Position numbers and translations under genes: made by a program
Notes under the pieces: model-generated
The model's database searches: none
What the model saw: the letters and a program-made list of their open reading frames with translations, nothing else
Told to the model about the DNA's origin: nothing
Part shown: positions 20,591 to 32,318 of the stretch, in pieces
Layout: the number at the start of each line of letters is the position of its first letter
Numbering within the stretch: the first letter of the stretch is position 1
NCBI RefSeq assembly: GCF_018323885.1
Contig: NZ_AP024585.1
Coordinates: 2,728,001-2,792,000, forward strand
Direction: 5' to 3'
Source of the DNA: Citrobacter amalonaticus
GTDB taxonomy: Bacteria > Pseudomonadota > Gammaproteobacteria > Enterobacterales > Enterobacteriaceae
DNA: 64,000 nucleotides

Positions 20591-20621
20591 AAGGCACCTT
20601 CCTGAAAACGAGTTAACAACG

Positions 20622-20648
20622 TTATCGGCACCCTTGATAAGAACTTTA
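20622..20648 (-). promoter_or_regulatory. Sigma-28 (FliA) promoter of the tar operon
   Basis: On the minus strand, TAAA at 20648-20645, a 15-base spacer and GCCGATAA at 20629-20622 match the FliA consensus at every position, 32 bases upstream of the tar ATG. With it, the tar-tap-cheRBYZ unit does not depend on read-through from cheW. Confidence 0.93.
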
Positions 20649-20922
20649 CGTTTGCGAAAGGGAAATCCAGGTCAGAAGGCGATATCCACTCCACCCTGTC
20701 ACTGAGATGGCAGACGCGTGGCTGGCAGTCACAGACGTTTATGCTATCCCGTGCTAAAAAGTACGCGGTCATGAATACAACAAAATAAGCAAATAATAAA
20801 AAAAAGTTGTAACCCACAACGAATTACTCCAGGTTAGGTAGGAAATGATTTGGCGTAATTAAATACATAAAACATATGTATCGCTGATAAAAAATTGTTA
20901 AATTCAGCCTGAGGGATTTTTA
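20649..20922. other. Divergent intergenic region between tar and the symporter gene
   Basis: This region holds the 5' side of the tar promoter and the promoter of the symporter. The symporter-proximal half is AT-rich. A GCTGATAA at 20883 resembles a FliA -10 box but has no TAAA at the right distance. No gene is supported. Confidence 0.5.
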
Positions 20923-22191
20923 GTGGCAAATGCAAATAAACTCACGATATTCATCGTGATTTTCATGCTGGCAGGTATTGTGTCAGGTGCGGTTATTCAC
21001 TCGTATACATCCGAAAGCGTCATTGCCGCCTGGTCGGATAACATCACCCTCCTCACCGACATCTTCTTACGTTTGATTAAGATGGTTATCGCCCCCCTGG
21101 TGTTCAGCACTCTGACTGTGGGCATTATGCGTCTTGGCGAGACGTCCACCATCGGACGTGTGGGCGGCAAAGCGATGATCTGGTTCATCAGCTCTTCTAT
21201 TCTTTCCATTCTGGTGGGCCTTTTTATTGTCACCCTGGAACAACCCGGCAGCGGACTCAATCTGGCTATCCCGAAAGAAGCCGTGGATACCGGTCTCGCC
21301 GTCGGCGGGATGAGCCTGAAAGGTTTCCTGTCACATACCATTCCTACCAGCATTGCCGGTGCGATGGCCAATAACGAAATTTTGCAGATTGTGGTGTTCT
21401 CAATGTTCTTCGGGATCGGCGGCGCGTCGTTGGGCGAAAAATTCAATACCCCGCTGGTGGCGGCGCTGGACGTGGTTTCCCACATTATGTTGAAAGTGAC
21501 CGGCTACGTGATGTACGTCGCCCCGCTGGCCATTTTTGCCGCCATCTCCTCGGTGATCGCCACCGAAGGATTGGGCATTTTGCTCAACTACGCCTCGTTC
21601 ATTGGCGGTTATTACGTGGCAATTCTGATGACCTGTCTGGTGTTGCTGGCAGTGGGATATCTGGTACTGAAAAAAGAGGTGTTTCGCCTGCTTGGTATGC
21701 TCAAGGATCCGGTTCTGGTGGCCTTTACCACCAGCAGTTCTGAAGCGGCCTATCCGAAAACGCTGGAGCAACTGACGACATTTGGCTGCTCGCGCAACAT
21801 CGTCTCTTTCGTGCTGCCCATTGGTTACTCGTTCAACCTGGTCGGTTCAATGGTTTACTGCTCTTTTGCGTCGATGTTTATCGCGCAGGCCTACAACATT
21901 CATCTGTCGTTTGCTGAGATTAGCGTCCTGATGCTCACGCTGATGCTGGCGTCAAAAGGTATTGCCGGCGTTCCGCGTTCCGCGTTAGTGGTGCTGGCGG
22001 CAACGATTCCGAGCTTTAACATTCCGGTCGCCGGCATTTTGCTCCTGATGGGTATCGACCATTTTCTCGACATGGGCCGTTCCGCCATTAACGTGTTAGG
22101 TAACGGTATTGCGACGGCGATGCTGGCACAAAACGAAGGTTTACTGGAAGAGAGTGATGTGGAGGCGGTGTCACAGCAGGTCGGAGCATAA
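20923..22191 (+). CDS. Dicarboxylate/amino acid:cation symporter (DAACS family)
   Basis: Inner-membrane uptake carrier related to GltP and DctA. The GTG start has GAGGG upstream; the product is 422 residues. Family signatures: the serine-rich re-entrant loop AFTTSSSEAAYP (about 268-278), SFNLVGSMVY (304-312) in place of the usual NMDGT motif, SKGIAGVPRSAL, and FLDMGRSAINVLGNG (381-395). By motif alignment with GltPh the substrate-binding Asp, Arg and Asn persist. The cation-site acidic residues equivalent to D312 and D405 are V307 and N394, and DctA also has N at the second. It lies between tar and cheW on the opposite strand, absent from that place in E. coli. Aspartate or a C4-dicarboxylate is a reasonable guess, not shown. 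Confidence 0.85.
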   Translation: MANANKLTIFIVIFMLAGIVSGAVIHSYTSESVIAAWSDNITLLTDIFLRLIKMVIAPLVFSTLTVGIMRLGETSTIGRVGGKAMIWFISSSILSILVGLFIVTLEQPGSGLNLAIPKEAVDTGLAVGGMSLKGFLSHTIPTSIAGAMANNEILQIVVFSMFFGIGGASLGEKFNTPLVAALDVVSHIMLKVTGYVMYVAPLAIFAAISSVIATEGLGILLNYASFIGGYYVAILMTCLVLLAVGYLVLKKEVFRLLGMLKDPVLVAFTTSSSEAAYPKTLEQLTTFGCSRNIVSFVLPIGYSFNLVGSMVYCSFASMFIAQAYNIHLSFAEISVLMLTLMLASKGIAGVPRSALVVLAATIPSFNIPVAGILLLMGIDHFLDMGRSAINVLGNGIATAMLAQNEGLLEESDVEAVSQQVGA

Positions 22192-22205
22192 CGGTTGACT
22201 GTCAG

Positions 22206-22268
22206 ATAGCGCTTCGCTTATCCGGCCTACGTTGAGGTGGTAGGCCGGATAAGGCGTTTACGCCGTCA
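22206..22268. repeat. REP/BIME element between the symporter gene and cheW
   Basis: CTTATCCGGCCTAC (22217-22230) and GTAGGCCGGATAAG (22240-22253) form a perfect 14-bp inverted repeat, followed by GCGTTTACGCC. This is the enterobacterial REP core in head-to-head arrangement. It lies between two convergent 3' ends, the usual place for these elements, and may stabilise or terminate both transcripts. Confidence 0.88.
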
Positions 22269-22281
22269 TCTGATCATGCGA

Positions 22282-22785
22282 TTAGGCGACGTGAGAGGCG
22301 GCCATATCTAACAGCGCCATTTCGTCACTGTTCAGCAGTTTCTCAATGTTCACCAGAATCAACATCCGGTCGCCTAGCGCACCGAGTCCGGTCAGGTATT
22401 CCGTTGACAGCGTTACGGCAAATTCCGGTGCAGGACGGATTTGCTCTGCGGTCAGCGACAGCACATCAGACACGCCATCGACAACGATCCCCACCACGCG
22501 CTGTCCCAGATTCAGCACAATCACCACGGTGTTATCGTTGTAATCAACATCACCCTGGCAGAACTTCACGCGCAGATCGACAATCGGCACAATCACGCCG
22601 CGCAGGTTGGTCACCCCTTTGATGAAGGCAGGCGTGTTGGCAATGCGCGTGACCTGATCGTAACCACGGATCTCTTGTACTTTCAGGATGTCGATACCGT
22701 ACTCTTCATCTCCCAGCGTAAACACCAGGAATTCCTGACCTGACGGCTCGCCGGCCAGTTTGCTTACATTAGTCATACCGGTCAT
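22282..22785 (-). CDS. cheW: Chemotaxis coupling protein CheW
   Basis: Scaffold protein that links chemoreceptors to the kinase CheA in the polar array. The 167 residues match E. coli CheW in length and almost throughout in sequence ([20 protein letters not shown], the [13 protein letters not shown] segment, [19 protein letters not shown]). It begins 21 bases after the cheA stop as the last gene of motA-motB-cheA-cheW, and a BIME follows it. Nothing unusual. Confidence 0.98.
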   Translation of the reverse strand: MTGMTNVSKLAGEPSGQEFLVFTLGDEEYGIDILKVQEIRGYDQVTRIANTPAFIKGVTNLRGVIVPIVDLRVKFCQGDVDYNDNTVVIVLNLGQRVVGIVVDGVSDVLSLTAEQIRPAPEFAVTLSTEYLTGLGALGDRMLILVNIEKLLNSDEMALLDMAASHVA

Positions 22786-22806
22786 ATTTTACCCTTTCTT
22801 ACTCAA

Positions 22807-24828
22807 TCAGGCGGCGGTGATCGCCATACGTTGTTCGCGATTTAAACCCTGCAGGGCGGAGACATCCACAATCAGCGCGACGCTGCCATCGCCAAGAATA
22901 GTGGCGGCTGAAATACCCGGCACTTTGCGATAATTACTCTCCAGGTTTTTAACCACCACCTGGTGCTGACCGATCAACTGATCGACCAACAGCGCGTAAC
23001 GGCGACCGCCGCTTTGCAGGATCACCACGATGCCCTGGGTGGCTTCGGTTTTCGCCCCTTCCACTTCAAAGACTTTCCACAACTCAACCAGCGGCAGATA
23101 TTCGCCGCGTACTTCCAGCACACGCTCGCCCCCGGCCAGCGGATGCAGATCATCGTCACGTGGTTGCAGGGATTCCATCACCGCATTCAGCGGCAGAATG
23201 AAGACTTCGTCGGCGACGCGCACGGACATGCCGTCGAGGATCGCCAGCGTCAGCGGCAGCAAAATACGAATGGTGGTGCCGGTCCCTTGCTTCGACTGGA
23301 TTTCAACGTGGCCGCCCATCTCCTGGATATTCCGTTTCACCACATCCATACCCACGCCGCGTCCGGAAACGTCGGTCACCTGCTCGGCCGTCGAGAAGCC
23401 TGGGGCAAAAATCAGCATCCCCACTTCGTCATCGGTCATGTTTTCATTGACCGCCATCCCCTGGGAGATCGCCTTCGCCAGAATGCGCTCGCGGTTCAGT
23501 CCAGCCCCGTCATCGGTCACTTCGATGCAGATGTTGCCGCCCTGATGTTCCGCCGACAAAATCAGATTGCCCACCACATTCTTACCGGATTCCATGCGTT
23601 TTTCCGGCAGTTCGATTCCGTGGTCGAGGCTGTTACGCACCAGGTGCGTTAGCGGGTCGATAATGCGTTCAATCAGGCTCTTGTCGAGTTCCGTCGAGCT
23701 GCCGACCAGCGTCAGTTCAACCTGTTTACCAAGCTTGCCCGCCAGGTCGCGCACCAGACGCGGGAAGCGGCTGAATACGTATTCCATGGGCATCATACGA
23801 ATCGACATCACCGATTCCTGCAGATCGCGGGCGTTACGTTGTAACTGCCCCATGCTGGTGATGAGATCGCCATGATTGACCGGGTCGAGTTCGTTCGAAC
23901 GCTGGGCCAGCATTGACTGGGTAATCACCAGCTCACCGACCAGGTTGATCAGCTGATCAACCTTCTCCACCGCCACGCGAATGCTGGTGGATTCACTGGC
24001 GCGTGCCGGTTTTTCCCGCTCTACGCGTCCGGTTTGCGCTTCTCTGCCAACCGCTTTCACCGCTGGGACGGCGACGACAGGCTGTTCGACCGCAACCACT
24101 TCAGCCACTTCCGGCTGGACCGCGGGTGCCGTCGCTGTCACCACTTTCTCAAAGGCAATCTGGTCGGCTTCAATCACAAAGCACAGCACGGCAATGACGT
24201 CATCCTCTGCAATGTCGCCATCAAGCGTGGCCGCCAGGCTGTCTTCGCCCTTGACGACATCAGACAGGGTGGACAGATTGCCCAGCTCTTCTTCCAGCAG
24301 GGCCACTTCACTGGCCTTCAGGCGCGAGAGAAAGATGCGTAATTTCGCTTCTTCTGCCACGACCACGTCGTCAGGTGTCGTGTTGTCGACCACGCTCAGT
24401 CGGGCATTCGCCACCACCGCTGGCGCGGTTTCACCTTTTGCTTCCAGCGCTAACTGGCGTAATGCCGTGCAGATGTATTCGAAACTGGCGGCATCCGGCT
24501 CCTGCGAACTTTTATAGGCATCGAGCTGTTCCTGCATAATATCTTTCGTTTCCAAAAACAGGTTGATAATGGCGGTATTGAGCTGCATCTCACCGCGACG
24601 CGCATCATCCAGCAGGTTCTCCATCAGATGCGTGGTTTCCTGCAAAACGGTAAAGCCGAACGTGCCGGCGCCCCCTTTGATGGAGTGCGCTGCACGAAAT
24701 ATGGCATTCAGTTGCTCGGCATCCGGCGCTTCGGGCGCCAGATCGAGCAGATGTTGCTCCATGTCAGCCAACAACTCGTCAGCTTCATCAAAAAAAGTCT
24801 GATAAAAATCGCTTATATCCATGCTCAC
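22807..24828 (-). CDS. cheA: Chemotaxis histidine kinase CheA
   Basis: Cytoplasmic kinase that autophosphorylates and passes phosphate to CheY and CheB. At 673 residues it is somewhat longer than E. coli CheA (654); the extra length is mainly in the linker regions between P1, P2 and P3. His48 lies in [15 protein letters not shown]. Dimerisation, ATP-binding ([24 protein letters not shown]) and CheW-like regulatory domains follow in order. GTG start 4 bases after the motB stop. Met98 (near 24537) corresponds to the internal start of short CheA in E. coli. Confidence 0.98.
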   Translation of the reverse strand: MSMDISDFYQTFFDEADELLADMEQHLLDLAPEAPDAEQLNAIFRAAHSIKGGAGTFGFTVLQETTHLMENLLDDARRGEMQLNTAIINLFLETKDIMQEQLDAYKSSQEPDAASFEYICTALRQLALEAKGETAPAVVANARLSVVDNTTPDDVVVAEEAKLRIFLSRLKASEVALLEEELGNLSTLSDVVKGEDSLAATLDGDIAEDDVIAVLCFVIEADQIAFEKVVTATAPAVQPEVAEVVAVEQPVVAVPAVKAVGREAQTGRVEREKPARASESTSIRVAVEKVDQLINLVGELVITQSMLAQRSNELDPVNHGDLITSMGQLQRNARDLQESVMSIRMMPMEYVFSRFPRLVRDLAGKLGKQVELTLVGSSTELDKSLIERIIDPLTHLVRNSLDHGIELPEKRMESGKNVVGNLILSAEHQGGNICIEVTDDGAGLNRERILAKAISQGMAVNENMTDDEVGMLIFAPGFSTAEQVTDVSGRGVGMDVVKRNIQEMGGHVEIQSKQGTGTTIRILLPLTLAILDGMSVRVADEVFILPLNAVMESLQPRDDDLHPLAGGERVLEVRGEYLPLVELWKVFEVEGAKTEATQGIVVILQSGGRRYALLVDQLIGQHQVVVKNLESNYRKVPGISAATILGDGSVALIVDVSALQGLNREQRMAITAA

Positions 24829-24832
24829 GCTA

Positions 24833-25762
24833 TCACCTCGGATTGGCTGGTGGCGATGTGGGAACGCTTACCTGCGGACTGGCCTCAGGCTGTTGTAATA
24901 CACTTACCGGCTCGTTCTGGCTTTCAGCGTTTTCATGCAAAATGGCCTGTTCGGACTGTTTGTTCAGCACCAACAGACTGATTCGGCGGTTGATGGCGTC
25001 ATCCGGACCGCGATCGCTCATACGCATCGTGGCGGCCATGCCGACCACCCGTAATACTTTTCCGTCATCCAGACCGCCCTGTACCAGTTCACGCCGCGAA
25101 GCATTGGCGCGATCGGCAGAGAGCTCCCAGTTGCTATAGCCTTTTTCACCGTTCGCGTAAGGGAAATCATCCGTATGCCCGGACAGGCTGATACGGTTGG
25201 GAATACCGTTCAGCACCGGGGCGATTGCCCGCAGGATGTCACGCATATAAGGCTCAACCTCGGCGCTACCGGTTTTAAACATCGGGCGATTCTGGCTGTC
25301 GATAATCTGAATACGCAGCCCTTCCTGCACCAGGTCAATCTTCAGATGCGGACGCAGCGCCCGCAGTTTGGGATCCGATTCGATAAGCTGATCGAGGTCG
25401 CCACGCAGTTTGCTCAGGCGATTTTGTTCCATACGTTTTTTCAGTTCATCGAGGTTCGGCTGCTTATTCACTTCACCCTGTTGCTGGGTAAAGTCATCGC
25501 CACCGCCAGGAATCGCGCTCTGGCTATTGGAAATGCGATTCCCTCCCGTCACCGCCGTCGCCAGCGGGGTACGGAAGTATTCGGCAATCTGAATCAGTTC
25601 TTTAGGGCTGGAGATGGAAATGAGCCACATCACCAGAAAAAAGGCCATCATGGCGGTCATAAAGTCAGCGTAACCAATCTTCCACGATCCGTGTGCGCCG
25701 CCGCCATGCCCCTTATGTTTGCGCCGTTTAACCACGACGATAGGATGAGACCGATTCTTCAT
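24833..25762 (-). CDS. motB: Flagellar motor stator protein MotB
   Basis: Stator subunit that forms the proton channel with MotA and anchors it to peptidoglycan. The 309 residues carry one transmembrane helix near residues 29-50 ([20 protein letters not shown]) containing the essential channel aspartate equivalent to D32. A plug region follows, then a C-terminal OmpA-like peptidoglycan-binding domain ([28 protein letters not shown]). The ATG overlaps the motA stop by 4 bases. Second gene of motA-motB-cheA-cheW. Confidence 0.98.
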   Translation of the reverse strand: MKNRSHPIVVVKRRKHKGHGGGAHGSWKIGYADFMTAMMAFFLVMWLISISSPKELIQIAEYFRTPLATAVTGGNRISNSQSAIPGGGDDFTQQQGEVNKQPNLDELKKRMEQNRLSKLRGDLDQLIESDPKLRALRPHLKIDLVQEGLRIQIIDSQNRPMFKTGSAEVEPYMRDILRAIAPVLNGIPNRISLSGHTDDFPYANGEKGYSNWELSADRANASRRELVQGGLDDGKVLRVVGMAATMRMSDRGPDDAINRRISLLVLNKQSEQAILHENAESQNEPVSVLQQPEASPQVSVPTSPPANPR

Positions 25763-26652
25763 GCGCCCTCAGTCGTCGTCTGCTGCTGTTGGTTCGGGTT
25801 TTTCACGGCGCGAACATGTTCTTCCAGTTCAATGAATGACGGGCGCTCGCTGGAATACAACGTTTTACGTCCAAACTCGACGGCGATCGGCGGGGCGTAA
25901 CCGTTCAGATTTGACAGCAACGTGATTTTCACACACTGCATCATCTTGCTCGTTTCCGCGCTCTTCTGACGCAGGACGCTGGCAAGCGGTGAAATAAAAC
26001 CGTAGGCCAGCAGAATACCGAGGAATGTACCGACCATCGCATGGGCAATCAGTGAGCCCAGTTCTGCAGCCGGTCGATCCGCTGACGCGAGGGCGTGTAC
26101 AACCCCCATCACCGCCGCAACGATACCAAACGCCGGCAGTGAATCCCCCATCAGTGCCAGGCTATTGGCCGGGACTTCAGATTCACTTTCGTGCGTTTCA
26201 ATCTCTTCGTCCATCAGCGCTTCGATCTCGAAGGTATTCATGTTGCCGCTGATGATCAGGCGCAGGTAATCGACGATGAATTCCAGCATCACCGAGTCGG
26301 CCAGAATACGGGGATAGCTGGCAAAAATTTCGCTCTCTTTCGGGTTCTCAATGTCTCGTTCAAGCGAGAACATCCCCTGCTGGCGAGACTTAGCCATCAG
26401 GCGATAGAGCAGTGCCAGCAGATCCATATACATCGCTTTGGTGTATTTCGAACGACGAAACAGTAACGGCAGCGCTTTCAGTGTCCCCTTGATGGCTTTA
26501 CCGTTGTTACCCACGATAAATGCCCCTATTCCCGCGCCACCGATGATGACAAATTCAGCCGGTTGATAGAGTGCCCCCAGGTTTCCACCAGTCATCATGT
26601 AACCGCCGAAAACTGTACCAATAACCACCAGGTAACCTAATAAGATAAGCAC
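25759..26652 (-). CDS. motA: Flagellar motor stator protein MotA
   Basis: Proton-conducting stator subunit with four transmembrane helices and a large cytoplasmic loop that contacts FliG. The 297 residues are close to E. coli MotA (295). R90/E98-type loop residues are seen in [21 protein letters not shown]; conserved prolines occur in [18 protein letters not shown]. The start is a GTG with AAGGA upstream (AGAAGGATGATGTC), as in E. coli. The operon is driven from a sigma-28 promoter inside flhC, with an intrinsic terminator between promoter and gene, so part of the transcripts should stop early. Confidence 0.98.
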   Translation of the reverse strand: MLILLGYLVVIGTVFGGYMMTGGNLGALYQPAEFVIIGGAGIGAFIVGNNGKAIKGTLKALPLLFRRSKYTKAMYMDLLALLYRLMAKSRQQGMFSLERDIENPKESEIFASYPRILADSVMLEFIVDYLRLIISGNMNTFEIEALMDEEIETHESESEVPANSLALMGDSLPAFGIVAAVMGVVHALASADRPAAELGSLIAHAMVGTFLGILLAYGFISPLASVLRQKSAETSKMMQCVKITLLSNLNGYAPPIAVEFGRKTLYSSERPSFIELEEHVRAVKNPNQQQQTTTEGA

Positions 26653-26718
26653 GACATCATCCTTCTGCTGTTGACTATGACAGGATGCGCAGTCGGGGCG
26701 TTAACGCGTTGGCGAGGC

Positions 26719-26751
26719 AAAAAAAAGCAGCGGTAATGACTTACCGCTGCT
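26719..26751 (-). terminator. Intrinsic terminator between flhC and motA
   Basis: AGCAGCGGTAA-GTCA-TTACCGCTGCT is a perfect 11-bp stem on the minus strand followed by seven T. It lies after flhC and 66 bases before motA, so it ends the flhDC transcript and the short RNA started inside flhC, and partly attenuates motA. Confidence 0.92.
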
Positions 26752-26814
26752 GGAGTGTTTCGTCCACACCGTATCGGTTAAACAGCCTGTTCGATCTGTT
26801 CATCCAGCAGTTGT
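26719..26814 (-). ncRNA. motR: MotR-like sigma-28-dependent sRNA (motA leader)
   Basis: A perfect FliA promoter inside flhC (26847-26821) and the strong terminator ending at 26719 outline an RNA of about 95 nt: the tail of flhC, its stop codon, and the terminator stem with a U tract suited to Hfq. E. coli MotR, an Hfq-binding sRNA from the motA leader, has this position and size as I recall it. The 5' end is inferred as about 7 bases past the -10 box. Confidence 0.7.
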
Positions 26815-27359
26815 GGAATAATATCGGCAGCATCCTGGGAAAGTTTACGTCTTTTTACCGCACGGGAAGGCGGCTGGCATAAACTGCAGGCAAAACTGCC
26901 CGCAGGTTGGTGAGCGTGGGTAATGAAATTACCACCACAGCAGTTACAGCTTGATAACTGAAGCAAGCCGCTTTCGACAAAACGCACCAGCGTCCACGCG
27001 CGAGTCAACGCCAACAGCGGCCCATCTTCACCCTGCGGACACTGTTCCAGGTACAGTCGATACGCCTTAATGACGGCATCAACACCGCTACACAGGCCCG
27101 TTTTAAGTAAGAACTGCCAGGCATTACAGAACATGGAAGCATGTATATTTTGCTCCCAGGTCATAAACCAGTCAGTGGAAAACGGCAGCATGCCTTTTGG
27201 CGGGGGACTGCCGCGAAGTTCTTTGTACAGCTTGATGAGGCGACCGCGGCTTAACTGCGTTTCGCTTTCCAGCATTTGCAAACGGGCACCCAGTGTGATC
27301 AATTCCATCGCTAACTGGATATCACGAGCTTCCTGAACAATGCTTTTTTCACTCATCAT
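26778..27359 (-). CDS. flhC: Flagellar master regulator subunit FlhC
   Basis: DNA-binding partner in the FlhD4C2 activator of class II flagellar genes. The 193 residues (192 if the second ATG is used) follow E. coli FlhC closely. The zinc-binding cysteines are present in SCNCCGGNF and FACSLCQPP. The first ATG shares a base with the flhD stop (TGATG), so the genes are translationally coupled. The 3' end of the gene contains the sigma-28 promoter for motA/MotR, and a strong terminator follows. Confidence 0.98.
   Translation of the reverse strand: MMSEKSIVQEARDIQLAMELITLGARLQMLESETQLSRGRLIKLYKELRGSPPPKGMLPFSTDWFMTWEQNIHASMFCNAWQFLLKTGLCSGVDAVIKAYRLYLEQCPQGEDGPLLALTRAWTLVRFVESGLLQLSSCNCCGGNFITHAHQPAGSFACSLCQPPSRAVKRRKLSQDAADIIPQLLDEQIEQAV
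26821..26847 (-). promoter_or_regulatory. Sigma-28 (FliA) promoter inside flhC for MotR/motA
   Basis: On the minus strand, TAAA at 26847-26844, a 15-base spacer and GCCGATAT at 26828-26821 match the FliA consensus except for the last base. It lies within the flhC coding sequence, as the motA promoter does in E. coli. Confidence 0.88.
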
Positions 27360-27718
27360 CAGGCCCTTTTCTTACGCGCGGTTTCATCAGCCTGATTGAC
27401 ATCACTTAACAGACGCGTGGACAGCATGATACCGGTGTGAATTTGCTGGAGATCGTCTACTCTGGAATCCTGAGTCAGACGCGTAATGGTTTGATGACTG
27501 TCGAAACGGAAATGACACACAAGCTGATTCGTTTCTGCCAGTTTTACCATTTGCGGAAGGGTCAGCGCCCCCAGAGAGGTCGCCATTTCCTCATTGATTC
27601 CGAGACGAAACATGGCGGACGCTTTGTCCTGAACGATTAGACGCTGTGCAAGGAGTAAATATGACAAATTGATGTCATAAATGTGTTTCAGCAACTCGGA
27701 TGTATGCATTATTCCCAT
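27359..27718 (-). CDS. flhD: Flagellar master regulator subunit FlhD
   Basis: Subunit of the FlhD4C2 complex that switches on class II flagellar operons, including flhBAE and fliAZ. The full frame gives 119 residues starting [10 protein letters not shown]. The internal ATG (27709) gives 116 as in the usual E. coli annotation; neither start has a clearly better ribosome-binding site. The conserved core ([40 protein letters not shown]) is intact. It overlaps flhC. The long upstream region holds a perfect CRP site and a structured leader. Confidence 0.98.
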   Translation of the reverse strand: MGIMHTSELLKHIYDINLSYLLLAQRLIVQDKASAMFRLGINEEMATSLGALTLPQMVKLAETNQLVCHFRFDSHQTITRLTQDSRVDDLQQIHTGIMLSTRLLSDVNQADETARKKRA

Positions 27719-27985
27719 CCAGAATAACCAACTTTTATTTTTATGCGGAAAAACCGCACCCCGTGATGTCGCCGGGAATTCCCGGTAAAAAAATCAAATA
27801 GGTCAAACACATACCTTCGACTCAGGCGCTTAAAACATCAATGCGCGCGTCACGCTGGCATCTTGCCTGGTTGTAACGCGAGCACATGAATTCTTACAAA
27901 TGCCTAAGATTTTTCCTAATTCGACGCAACTGTACTCGTCACACCCGAGACATACAACAAATCCACGCTGCGAATTTGGAAAATA
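27719..27985. promoter_or_regulatory. flhDC leader and promoter region
   Basis: By comparison with E. coli the transcript should begin about 200 bases upstream of flhD, near 27920. Within the leader are the hairpin GCGG-AAAAA-CCGC (about 27745-27757) and the 14-base palindrome CCGGGAATTCCCGG (27772-27785), features that could be bound by sRNAs or CsrA. The transcription start and the regulators are inferred. Confidence 0.5.
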
Positions 27986-28001
27986 TGTGATGCACTTCAC
28001 A
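27986..28001. promoter_or_regulatory. CRP site of flhDC
   Basis: TGTGA-TGCACT-TCACA is a perfect match to the CRP consensus TGTGA-N6-TCACA. Its centre is about 72 bases upstream of the expected flhDC start, the class I activation position known in E. coli. It makes flagellar synthesis subject to catabolite control. Confidence 0.85.
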
Positions 28002-28504
28002 TAAATTAACTTAATCGTTAACATAAATCCATCAGTTGGGCTTTTATTTTGCTGGGAAATTAATCAGCAAAACGCCATTTTATTCTCACGGGTATTAAAT
28101 CAAGCGTCAGGGGCAGCGAAAGATTTTACGCAACCAGCGTTAATATCACGTAAGTAAAATAATTGAAATGCATTTATCCGCCTGCGCAAGCAAAATTATT
28201 TTTATGCTTGTGAAACAACATGTTATGTGTTACTTATTTTTTATGAATACGCAGAGTTTATGATTAGATTGCGATTAATCACGAACATGAATTTGTTAAA
28301 CCAAATTTTGATTGACTCGCTGATTTAATTTAAGTCAATCGATTTGGTTAACTTTTTTAGTTATTCCTGAGTTACACCTATAAGGAATATTAATGAATAA
28401 TTATGATAGCGTTCACATTATTGTCATATAGAGGCATTGCAGTTGTAAGCAAATCGGAGTAATGCTGAAGAACCACCTCATATTCTTGCAATAAGGAGCG
28501 AGTT
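28002..28504. other. Non-coding region between flhDC and uspC
   Basis: About 500 AT-rich bases upstream of both flhDC and uspC. In E. coli this stretch binds many flhDC regulators and is a hot spot for insertion sequences. No insertion sequence, no convincing gene and no further operator of clear quality were seen here. Confidence 0.5.
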
Positions 28505-28933
28505 ATGAGCTACACCCACATTCTTGTCGCCGTGGCAGTCACCCCGGAAAGCCAACAACTCCTGGCGAAAGCCGTCTCCATTGCCCGTCCCGTCAACGCA
28601 CGAATCAGCCTCATCACCCTCGCCTCCGACCCCGAGTTATACAATCAATTTGCCGCCCCCATGCTGGAGGATTTACGCGCGGTAATGCATGAGGAGACCA
28701 CTGATTTTCTTGAAAAACTGGGGAAAGAGGCGGGCTATCCGATCGCGCAGACGTTCATTACCTACGGCGAGTTAAGCGAGCATATTCTGGACGTGTGCCG
28801 CAAACACGACGTGGATCTGGTCATCTGTGGCAACCACAACCATAGCTTCTTTTCGCGAGCCTCCTGCTCGGCGAAAAGTGTGGTGAGTTCAAGCCTGGTG
28901 GATGTCCTGCTGGTCCCGCTTGAAGGAGATTGA
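28505..28933 (+). CDS. uspC: Universal stress protein C
   Basis: Cytoplasmic universal stress protein of the UspA family, linked in E. coli to salt/UV stress and motility. The 142 residues match E. coli UspC in length. The N-terminal strand HILVAVAVTPESQQLLAKA and the C-terminal nucleotide-region residues (DLVICGNHNHSFFSRASCSA, VDVLLVPL) are recognisable. GGAGCG precedes the ATG. It is divergent from flhDC and convergent with otsA, as in E. coli. Confidence 0.95.
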   Translation: MSYTHILVAVAVTPESQQLLAKAVSIARPVNARISLITLASDPELYNQFAAPMLEDLRAVMHEETTDFLEKLGKEAGYPIAQTFITYGELSEHILDVCRKHDVDLVICGNHNHSFFSRASCSAKSVVSSSLVDVLLVPLEGD

Positions 28934-28949
28934 TCCCCAAAAACCTCGC

Positions 28950-31290
<2,341 letters not shown>

Positions 31291-31311
31291 CTAAAAAGTT
31301 AAACTTTTTTA

Positions 31312-32307
31312 TCAGACCGTACGCTTGGCTTTTTGTTTGTAACGGTCGAAGATCACTGCTGCCAGCAGGATCAAGCCGCGTACGACGTACTGGGCGAAGG
31401 GCGAAATGTTCAGCAGGTTCATCGCATTCTCCACGGTCCCCAGGATCAGGACACCCGCCACCACATATGAGATTTTTCCGATGCCGCCCTTCAGGGAAAC
31501 GCCGCCTAACACGCAGGCGGAGATGACGATCAGTTCATAGCCAATGGAGGTCATCGGCTGTCCACTTGTCATACGCGAGGCGAGGATAATCCCGGCCGCC
31601 GCAGAGACCAGACCGGAGAGCACGAAAATAATGATTTTGGTACGCACCACCGGCACCCCGGCCAGACGCGCCGCCTCTTCGTTGCCCCCAATCGCCAGCG
31701 TGTTGCGCCCGAAGGTGGTTTTGTTCAACAACAAGCCAAAGATAATCAGGCAGCCTACCGTGAGCCAGATCGGCGCCGGTAAGCCGAACCAGTTGGCGTA
31801 GCCGAGGGTAAAGAAGCGCTCGTCTTCAATCCCCACCGCTTTACCGTCGGAAATGATGTATGCCAGACCACGGACGATTTGCATCGTTGCCAGCGTGGTG
31901 ATCAGCGCGTTGATCTTGAGTTGTGCAATCACGAAGCCGTTAACCAGCCCGCACAGCACCCCCAGCAACAGACCCGCCCCCACGCCAATCCACAGGCTTT
32001 CGGTCATGTTGATGACCACCGCCGTGGTCACCCCGGCACAGGCAATCACCGACGCCACGGACAGGTCAAAATCTCCTGATGCCAGGCAGAACAACATGCC
32101 GCAGGCCACCATGCCCGACATGGAGATCGCCAGCCCCAGCCCTTTCATGTTGATGAATGTTGCGAAGTTCGGCACAAAAATAGCGCAGGCGAGGAACAGG
32201 ACGGCGAAGACCACCAGCATGCCATACTGGTCCCAGATACGTCCCAGGCTAAAGGGTGATGGCGACTTTGGTGCGCCCGATCCGGAAGTTGTTACGGAAG
32301 ACATCAT
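31312..32307 (-). CDS. araH: L-arabinose ABC transporter permease
   Basis: Inner-membrane permease of the high-affinity L-arabinose importer AraFGH. Its 331 residues compare with 328 in E. coli; the multi-helix BPD family signature is seen in GGNEEAARLAGVPVVRTK, and CLASGDFDLSVASVIACAG is typical of sugar-type permeases. It starts 12 bases after the araG stop, third in araF-araG-araH. This operon is present in E. coli but not, to my knowledge, in Salmonella. Confidence 0.96.
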   Translation of the reverse strand: MMSSVTTSGSGAPKSPSPFSLGRIWDQYGMLVVFAVLFLACAIFVPNFATFINMKGLGLAISMSGMVACGMLFCLASGDFDLSVASVIACAGVTTAVVINMTESLWIGVGAGLLLGVLCGLVNGFVIAQLKINALITTLATMQIVRGLAYIISDGKAVGIEDERFFTLGYANWFGLPAPIWLTVGCLIIFGLLLNKTTFGRNTLAIGGNEEAARLAGVPVVRTKIIIFVLSGLVSAAAGIILASRMTSGQPMTSIGYELIVISACVLGGVSLKGGIGKISYVVAGVLILGTVENAMNLLNISPFAQYVVRGLILLAAVIFDRYKQKAKRTV

Positions 32308-32318
32308 TCTCTCCTTTC

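Noticed and set aside
20557..20817. 86-codon frame upstream of tar with hydrophobic N-terminus
   Set aside because: It overlaps the perfect sigma-28 promoter and the tar start region; probably chance.
20860..20890. GCTGATAA before the symporter as a sigma-28 promoter
   Set aside because: The TAAA sequences available are at 11 or 19 bases from the box, not 14-16, and the box has a mismatch.
26771..26797. ACCGATAC at the flhC stop as the motA promoter
   Set aside because: The -35 position reads AGAT, and a full sigma-28 match with exact spacing exists 50 bases upstream.
27830..28024. 64-codon frame in the flhDC upstream region
   Set aside because: It overlaps the CRP site and promoter region and has no family features.
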